Shown here: positions 1-5,822 of the stretch, in pieces | How the letters are laid out: the number at the start of each line of letters is the position of its first letter | Position numbering within the stretch: position 1 is the stretch's first letter | DNA from: Deltaproteobacteria bacterium | Lineage (GTDB): Bacteria > Desulfobacterota > Dissulfuribacteria > Dissulfuribacterales > S140-46 | Assembly (NCBI GenBank): GCA_015491585.1 | Contig: WFVQ01000177.1 | Coordinates: 1 to 5,822, forward strand | Reading direction: 5' to 3' | Length of the DNA: 5,822 nt | Made by a program: the position numbers and the translations under genes | Notes under the pieces: generated by a model | Seen by the model: only the letters and a program-made list of their open reading frames with translations | Told to the model about the DNA's origin: nothing | Database searches by the model: none

Positions 1-2
1 TG

Positions 3-1016
3 GGGCTTCCACCCGTCCCGGTTCCCGCGGACAATCCCGTAACCCCGGAAAAGGCCGCGCTGGGCGAGCGGCTGTTTATGGACAAGCGATTCAGCGCCGA
101 CGGCACGGTGAGCTGCGCCACTTGCCACGATCCCTCCAAGGCCTTTGCCGACGGCCTCACCGTTGCCAAGGGAATAAAAGGGCAGCAGGGCACCAGGAAC
201 TCGCCCACCGTAGTGAACGCCGCCTATTACACCTCCCAGTTCTGGGATGGAAGGGCCGCAACCCTGGAGGAGCAGGCCAAGGCCCCTTTCGTGAACCCCG
301 TGGAGCACGGACTGAAGGACCACGGCCCCATATTGGATGTGATAAGAAAGGATCCAGCCTATACGGAGGCCTTTAAAAGGGTCTTCGGAATAACACCGAA
401 AGAGATCTCTATAGACCATGTGGTAAAGGCCATAGCAACATTCGAGCGGACCTTGGTCTCGGGTGATTCACCCTTCGACAGATACATGTATGGCGGGGAC
501 AAGACCGCCATGAGCGAGGCGGCCGTCAGGGGCCTGGAGCTGTTCCGCACCAAGGCGCGGTGCCAGGACTGCCACACTATCGGCCAGACCAGTGCCACGT
601 TCTCCGACAACAAGTTTCACAACCTCGGTGTGGGCTTCACCTTAATAGAGGGCTCTCTCTTCGAGATAGTGGAGAAAGCGCGGGCAGCCAAGGCCGCGGG
701 GACGAAGCTTGATGAATCGGTCCTGAAGAAGCGGGAGCTTTCCGAGCTCGGGCGCTTCGTGGTCACACTGGAGCTTGAGGATATCGGGCGCTTCAAGACC
801 CCCACCCTGCGAAACGTCGCCGTTACCGCACCCTATATGCACGACGGCAGCGTAGCCACGCTGGAAGAGGTGATGGAGCTGTACAACCGCGGCGGCGAGG
901 AAAACCCCATGCTCGACAGCGGCATAAGGCCCTTGAACCTCACGGAACAGGAGAAGGCGGACCTGGTGGAGTTCATGAAGGCGCTCACCAGCCCCCGTTA
1001 TAACAAAAAACAGTAG
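3..1016 (+). CDS. Di-haem cytochrome c peroxidase (CcpA/MauG superfamily), 5' end outside window
   Basis: Periplasmic enzyme expected to reduce hydrogen peroxide to water with electrons from a small c-type cytochrome. The reading frame is open from base 3, and its first residues (GLPPVPVPADNPVTPEK) are the typical N-terminal part of the mature protein. The ATG at 78 is therefore internal, and the true start and signal peptide lie upstream. There are 337 visible residues, so only a few dozen are missing. Two haem-binding motifs are present: CATCH (bases 114-128) and CQDCH (561-575). Other family marks are FWDGRAATLEEQA (Trp at 243-245), NPVE (Glu at 303-305, the likely catalytic acid), DNKFHNLGVG, FKTPTLRNV and APYMHDGS. 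The Met in YMHDG (837-839) is the expected axial ligand of the high-potential haem. MauG proper has Tyr there, so a peroxidase is favoured over a MauG-type maturase. The residue after the NPVE Glu is His, where many relatives have Met. It heads the three-gene operon. Family assignment is firm; the physiological substrate is inferred. Confidence 0.95.
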   Translation, partial: GLPPVPVPADNPVTPEKAALGERLFMDKRFSADGTVSCATCHDPSKAFADGLTVAKGIKGQQGTRNSPTVVNAAYYTSQFWDGRAATLEEQAKAPFVNPVEHGLKDHGPILDVIRKDPAYTEAFKRVFGITPKEISIDHVVKAIATFERTLVSGDSPFDRYMYGGDKTAMSEAAVRGLELFRTKARCQDCHTIGQTSATFSDNKFHNLGVGFTLIEGSLFEIVEKARAAKAAGTKLDESVLKKRELSELGRFVVTLELEDIGRFKTPTLRNVAVTAPYMHDGSVATLEEVMELYNRGGEENPMLDSGIRPLNLTEQEKADLVEFMKALTSPRYNKKQ

Positions 1017-1030
1017 AGCAGGAGGATATC

Positions 1031-2104
1031 ATGAAAAAGAACATTAACAGAAGACGCTTCCTCAAAGGGAGCCTGGCGGCCGCGGCCGCGGCCTCGCTTC
1101 CTCTGGGGCTGGTCGAGGTCTCTTGGGGCAAGCAGGACCATAGAAACTTCACATTTGCGTACATATCAGACTCCCATCTCACCCATATCCGTGGCTCGGA
1201 ATTCGTGCGCAACTTCGACAAGGGGTTGAAAAAGGCGGTCATGGAGTGCAACTTCATGTCCATCAAGCCGGACTTCGTGGTATTTGGAGGCGATCTTGCA
1301 CAGTTGGGCAAGCGAGAGGAGATAGACCACGGCCTGGAAATCATGTCCAGGCTGCGGTATCCAGTCAAATGGGTAGTGGGCGAGCACGATTTTTATTTGG
1401 ACATGGGCGAGTACTGGGAGAAGAAGGTAAGCCCCCTCTACTACAGCTTCGACCACAAGGGAGTCCATTTCGTGGTGCTCAACAGCATCCTCACCTATGA
1501 CGAGTGGATAAACAAGTGGGCGAGCCCTGAAGAGCGGATGCAGAACATGGCCCGCTTGGACAATCCCAACGGTTCCCCCTTCATGGTCAAGAAAGAACAG
1601 ATTGAATGGCTCAAGAAGGACCTGTCCCGTATATCCAAGAAAACCCCGGTGGTAGTCATGTCACACTCGCCGCTCTACAAGATCTTCAAACCCTGGAACT
1701 TCTGGACCGAGGACGCCGAAGAGGTCCAGGCCATCCTTGCCCCCTTCGAGAAGGTCAACGTGCTTCATGGCCATGTGCACCAGATCCTCTACAACCAGAT
1801 CGGCAACATCTCCTTCCAGGCGATGATGTCAACTGCTTGGCCGTGGCCCTATCCGGTGAGCTACAAGCAGAAGCCCAACGAGGTGCCCAAACTCACGGTG
1901 TTCATGAACCGCGCCGATCCCTTCAAGGAGCGAGACGCCACCGGCTGGTCCATCCTCAACCTCGAAGACGGCCGCGTAACCAATCACTTAAAGCTGTGGG
2001 AGAACAAGGACCGCATACTCCGCTACGACGAGGCCAAGGGCCATTTGGTGGACACCGAATACCAGGAGCCGTCCAAGAGGATCCCCCCACAAGAACACTA
2101 TTGA
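1031..2104 (+). CDS. Tat-exported calcineurin-like metallophosphoesterase
   Basis: Predicted periplasmic dimetal phosphoesterase of 357 residues; substrate unknown. The start is supported by AGGAGG at 1020-1025, five bases before the ATG. The N-terminus NRRRFLKGS followed by an Ala-rich hydrophobic stretch (residues 5-28) is a twin-arginine signal peptide, implying export after folding and metal loading. The metallophosphoesterase motifs appear in order: D47-S-H49, GGD88, G117-E-H-D120, S-H212 and H246-G-H248-V-H250. The family's usual third motif is GNHD; here Asn is Glu (GEHD). About 100 residues follow the last motif, including a Trp/Pro-rich stretch (TAWPWPYP) and no domain I recognise. 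The gene sits 14 bases after the peroxidase and 22 before a small cytochrome, so it is very probably co-transcribed with both. Relatives are often labelled CpdA-like cyclic nucleotide phosphodiesterases, but a periplasmic location makes cAMP signalling unlikely. Fold and export are clear; function is open. Confidence 0.92.
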   Translation: MKKNINRRRFLKGSLAAAAAASLPLGLVEVSWGKQDHRNFTFAYISDSHLTHIRGSEFVRNFDKGLKKAVMECNFMSIKPDFVVFGGDLAQLGKREEIDHGLEIMSRLRYPVKWVVGEHDFYLDMGEYWEKKVSPLYYSFDHKGVHFVVLNSILTYDEWINKWASPEERMQNMARLDNPNGSPFMVKKEQIEWLKKDLSRISKKTPVVVMSHSPLYKIFKPWNFWTEDAEEVQAILAPFEKVNVLHGHVHQILYNQIGNISFQAMMSTAWPWPYPVSYKQKPNEVPKLTVFMNRADPFKERDATGWSILNLEDGRVTNHLKLWENKDRILRYDEAKGHLVDTEYQEPSKRIPPQEHY

Positions 2105-2126
2105 TCTAAACAAAGGAGACTCAGCT

Positions 2127-2525
2127 ATGAAGAACTTGATACTATTCATTACCATCCTGGCCCTGGGATGCACCTGCGCCGCGGTGGCGGACGAGTTCAC
2201 CAAGGAAGACCTCAAGAAGTGGCAGGCCGAGTACATGGCCGCTGTCAAGGAGGGAGAGAAGCTGTTTCACAGCAGCTCCCTGGGCAAGAACAAGGTCTCG
2301 TGCGACATGTGCCATCCCAACGGTAGCAACACCCATCCAGAGACCTATCCTAAATTCCAGAAGCAGATAGGCAAGGTGGTGGGCCTGAGGGATATGATCA
2401 ACTGGTGCATCCAGAATCCCCTTGAGGGGGATATCCTCAAGGCCGACGACCCAAGAATGATAGCCCTGGAGGCATACATAACCCATGAGAGGCGCGGCAC
2501 GCCGCTGGCCCCTGGCAAGCACTGA
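2127..2525 (+). CDS. Small periplasmic mono-haem cytochrome c
   Basis: A 132-residue class I-like cytochrome c. The start follows AGGAG at 2114-2118, eight bases upstream. Residues 1-21 form a signal peptide with a likely signal peptidase I site at AVA|DE (after A21). A lipoprotein site at C15 (ALGC) is a weaker alternative. One haem motif, CDMCH (C59-H63), is present. M111 in DPRMIALEAYI is a candidate sixth ligand. A cysteine, C94, in the stretch MINWCIQNP lies upstream of it. The pattern of MIN-x-C followed by DD-x-x-M-x-ALEAYI resembles the cytochrome domains of SoxA and TsdA, where a cysteine can bind the haem iron. That likeness is from memory and not aligned. The gene is the last of the operon and ends with tandem in-frame stops (TGA TAG) before a hairpin. 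It may donate electrons to the upstream peroxidase. Being a cytochrome is certain; partner and ligand are inferred. Confidence 0.9.
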   Translation: MKNLILFITILALGCTCAAVADEFTKEDLKKWQAEYMAAVKEGEKLFHSSSLGKNKVSCDMCHPNGSNTHPETYPKFQKQIGKVVGLRDMINWCIQNPLEGDILKADDPRMIALEAYITHERRGTPLAPGKH

Positions 2526-2529
2526 TAGC

Positions 2530-2552
2530 GGGCGGGCCTTCCGGGCCCGCTC
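2530..2552 (+). terminator. GC-rich hairpin after the cytochrome operon
   Basis: Bases 2530-2538 (GGGCGGGCC) pair with 2544-2552 (GGCCCGCTC) as nine base pairs, one of them G-U, around a five-base loop. It starts four bases after the cytochrome stop codon. No run of T follows, so it is not a classical intrinsic terminator. It could act as a weak terminator or protect the 3' end of the mRNA. Confidence 0.5.
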
Positions 2553-2633
2553 CTATCCGTGACGGCTCACCGTGGCCGCGGCTATTCCTTGAAAAAGAGG
2601 CAGCCCTGCCCGGCGGCTTTCCCGGAAAAGGCC

Positions 2634-2670
2634 ACGGGCCGATGCCCGTCCCATCTCTTCCCGCTTTTTT
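2634..2670 (+). other. Second hairpin followed at a distance by a T run
   Basis: ACGGGC (2634-2639) and GCCCGT (2644-2649) form a perfect six-pair stem with loop CGAT. A run of six T lies at 2665-2670, fifteen bases beyond the stem, which is too far for a standard intrinsic terminator. It may be a backup terminator for the upstream operon or chance in GC-rich DNA. Confidence 0.25.
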
Positions 2671-2673
2671 GTT

Positions 2674-2692
2674 CATAAATCCGCCATTTATG
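2674..2692. promoter_or_regulatory. AT-rich perfect inverted repeat, possible operator
   Basis: CATAAAT (2674-2680) and ATTTATG (2686-2692) are exact inverted repeats around a five-base GC spacer, CCGCC. The size and symmetry suit a dimeric helix-turn-helix regulator. It lies about 100 bases before the rhodanese-ferritin gene in an otherwise GC-rich gap. I do not recognise it as the consensus of a named regulator, and no matching promoter was found next to it. Confidence 0.35.
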
Positions 2693-2794
2693 CCCGTATC
2701 GCCACATGAGCCCCACAAACGCATCACAAGTCAACGGCCGCCCAGTTGAAGCCTTGATGCAGGAAGGGCTAAACTGGAATCAGGAGGCGTTCCC

Positions 2795-3615
2795 ATGAAC
2801 CTGAAGAATCTTCTGTTTTCGAAAATAGAGACCATTACCCCGGAAGAGGCGCGCCGCATGTTAGAGACAGAGAGAGGCGATGAAGTTACCCTCCTGGACG
2901 TCCGTCAACCAAAGGAGTATGAACGGGCCCACATACCCAAATCCGTGCTGATCCCGTTGGCCCAACTCAGGAGCAGGATGGACGAGATACCAAGAGACCG
3001 TCCCCTCATTGTCTATTGTGCTTCAGGGGGGAGGAGCGCCGCTGCTGCAAGGATGCTGAAGGGAGCTGGATTCGAGGAGGTGTACAACCTCGGCGGGGGC
3101 ATCAAGGCATGGAATGGGCTCGTCGCGTCTGGAGGCCCGGAGTTCGGGCTCGAGCTCTTCATAGGCACAGAAGACTTCGAGGAGGTCTTCGTGGCAGCCT
3201 ATTCCATGGAGCACAACCTGGGACGCTTCTATTCCGCCCTGGCCGAGGCAGTGGACGATCCGGCGGCCGTAGCGCTTTTGAAGCGGCTCGCTGGATTCGA
3301 GGAGCGCCACAAGGCCTTGCTCCTCAAGGAGTGGGGGCGGGGCCTCACCTCCAGCCAGGTCGAGATCATAGCCGACAGAATAGAAGGGGCCCTCTCCCTG
3401 GACCAGGAGCTCCAGCGTCTGCTTCACCAGGGGCCCGCCCTTTCCAGGATAATCGGCACTGCCATGAGCATAGAGGCCCAGGCCCTGGACCTCTACTGGC
3501 GCCTGTCGCAACATGCCGACAGTCACCGGGAGTTCTTTGCCTTCATGACCGAGGAGGAGGCCGGGCACCTCCGGGTCCTGGAACAGGAGTTGGAAAGGAT
3601 CCTGGAGGAGGGGTG

Positions 3616-3616
<1 letters not shown>
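2795..3616 (+). CDS. Rhodanese domain fused to rubrerythrin-type ferritin-like domain
   Basis: A cytoplasmic protein of 273 residues with no signal peptide. The start follows AGGAGG at 2782-2787, seven bases upstream. Residues about 12-108 are a single rhodanese domain: LLDVRQPKEYERAHIP near residues 33-48, and the active-site loop C75-ASGGR80, whose Cys would carry the persulfide. Residues about 120-272 form a four-helix ferritin-like domain. All expected di-iron ligands are visible: E139 in SMEHNLGRFY, E169-E-R-H172, E227 in SIEAQ, and E255-A-G-H258. The two ExxH motifs and their spacing fit a rubrerythrin-like diiron carboxylate site, but there is no rubredoxin domain. The likely role joins persulfide sulfur transfer with peroxide or oxygen handling or iron binding; the exact reaction is unknown. 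It heads the second operon, and its stop overlaps the malQ start by one base (TGATG). Confidence 0.92.
3606..3611 (+). promoter_or_regulatory. Ribosome binding site that fixes the malQ start
   Basis: AGGAGG lies four bases before the ATG at 3616, inside the last codons of the rhodanese-ferritin gene. The malQ frame stays open some 200 codons further upstream, so this site and the position of the conserved N-terminus decide the start. Confidence 0.7.
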
Positions 3617-5159
<1,543 letters not shown>

Positions 5160-5163
<4 letters not shown>

Positions 5164-5822
5164 ACAAACACTTTCTGGTGGCCTTCGACGGCTCCGGCCA
5201 CTCTAAGGCCGCTTTAGAGTATGTGGCCAGGCTTTACAGGGAGGCTGACGAAGTGGAGATCACGGTTGCGACCGTGCTTCCTCCCCTGCCTTACGCCTCG
5301 GCCTACGGTGCATCCTCCTTCTCGGCGGAAAAAAAGCGGCTCCTCCAGATGGCAGAGGTGGAACAGGCCAGGAACCGCCAGGCAGGCCAGGTCCTGGAGC
5401 AGGCGGAAAGGATCCTCGAGGGTCTCGGCTTTCCCCAAGAACGCTTCCATACCCGGATGCTCACCTCTTCGGCCACGGTGGCGCAGGAAATCGCGTCCGT
5501 GGCCAGGCAGGGCCTATTCGATGCCATTGTCTTGGGACGCCGCGGTCTTGGCAAGCTGGTCTCCTATTTTCTGGGAAGCGTCTCAGGTGGAGTCCTGGAG
5601 AACGTGAAGGAGATCCCTGTCTGGATCATAGACTCCCCTCCGGAGAACCAGCGCTTCCTGGTGGCCGTGGACGCCTGTGAACCCTGCCTCAAGGTGCTGG
5701 ACCATGTGGCCTTCGTCCTGGCCGGTATGCCTGGTGTCTTCGTTGAGGTATTCCACGTTATTCCCAGGGCAATTCCCTTCCTCTCATCCCACCACTCTGC
5801 TGACCTCCAGGAGATGGATAGC
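5160..5822 (+). CDS. Universal stress protein (UspA family), tandem domain, 3' end outside window
   Basis: A cytoplasmic UspA-type protein; 221 codons are visible and the frame is open at the window end. The start ATG overlaps the malQ stop (ATGA). Residues about 1-155 form a complete first domain, beginning HFLVAFDGSGHSKAALEYV. It carries the ATP-binding signature G126-RR-G129, nine residues, then G139-S140, so this domain should bind nucleotide like the MJ0577 type and unlike the non-binding E. coli UspA type. A second domain starts near residue 164 (RFLVAVDACEPCLKVLDHVAF), making a tandem Usp, usually about 280-300 residues; its ATP motif would lie outside the window. The second domain has a CxxC pair (C173-EP-C176) where Usp domains usually have a Ser-containing stretch. 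Membership of the stress operon with malQ and the rhodanese-ferritin gene is likely from the overlaps. What it regulates cannot be told from the sequence. Confidence 0.93.

Noticed and set aside
78..80. ATG as the start of the peroxidase.
   Set aside because: The frame is open back to base 3 and encodes typical peroxidase sequence, so this Met is internal.
1078..1092. GC-rich GGCCGC-type short repeat.
   Set aside because: It simply encodes the run of Ala in the Tat signal peptide.
2642..2749. Possible 35-residue + strand ORF in the intergenic gap.
   Set aside because: No ribosome binding site at a suitable distance, the start lies in a hairpin loop, and the peptide is Pro-rich without features.
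2746..2775. Possible sigma-70 promoter, TTGAAG with 18 bases to TAAACT, before the rhodanese-ferritin gene.
   Set aside because: Each box matches only 4 of 6 bases, and the implied start near 2782 would fall on the Shine-Dalgarno sequence itself, leaving almost no leader.
3023..3568. Minus-strand open frame of 181 codons across the rhodanese-ferritin gene.
   Set aside because: Antisense to a clearly conserved protein, with no domain or supported start.
3016..3615. Open frame of about 200 codons running into malQ from upstream, giving an apparent 715-residue protein.
   Set aside because: It overlaps the rhodanese-ferritin gene in another frame, reads as low-complexity Arg/Gly/Pro-rich sequence, and the malQ ATG at 3616 has its own ribosome binding site and the conserved N-terminus close after it.

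Overview
The window reads as ordinary chromosomal DNA from a GC-rich, respiring Gram-negative bacterium. c-type haem proteins, a Tat signal peptide and periplasmic enzymes point that way. Frequent AGG (Arg) and ATA (Ile) codons in GC-rich genes, together with a rhodanese-ferritin fusion, would fit the Desulfobacterota or former Deltaproteobacteria. That placement is inference and was not tested. All six genes lie on the + strand and fall into two blocks.

Block 1 (start of window to 2525) is a three-gene periplasmic redox cassette. It holds a di-haem cytochrome c peroxidase whose start lies before the window, a Tat-exported calcineurin-type metallophosphoesterase, and a small mono-haem cytochrome c with a cleavable signal peptide. 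Gaps are 14 and 22 bases, and good Shine-Dalgarno sequences precede the second and third genes. The third gene ends in tandem stops followed by a strong GC hairpin, the likely end of the operon. The small cytochrome could pass electrons to the peroxidase. The phosphoesterase's substrate is unknown, and its place between two haem proteins is the most puzzling feature here.

A 269-base intergenic gap (2526-2794) holds the hairpin, a second shorter hairpin, and a perfect 7+7 base AT-rich inverted repeat that may be an operator. No gene is supported in it and no convincing promoter was found.

Block 2 (2795 to end of window) is a tightly overlapping operon. It encodes a rhodanese fused to a rubrerythrin-type di-iron ferritin-like domain, 4-alpha-glucanotransferase (malQ), and a tandem-domain universal stress protein cut by the window end. 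Junctions are TGATG and ATGA overlaps, so the genes are probably translationally coupled. The block joins sulfur/oxidant handling, alpha-glucan turnover and an ATP-binding stress protein, which suggests a stress or energy-limitation programme. No mobile element, CRISPR array, tRNA or rRNA was seen. I found no clear sign of a wholly new system; the points most worth a second look are the cassette in block 1, the GEHD metal-site variant, and a conserved-looking cysteine in the small cytochrome.
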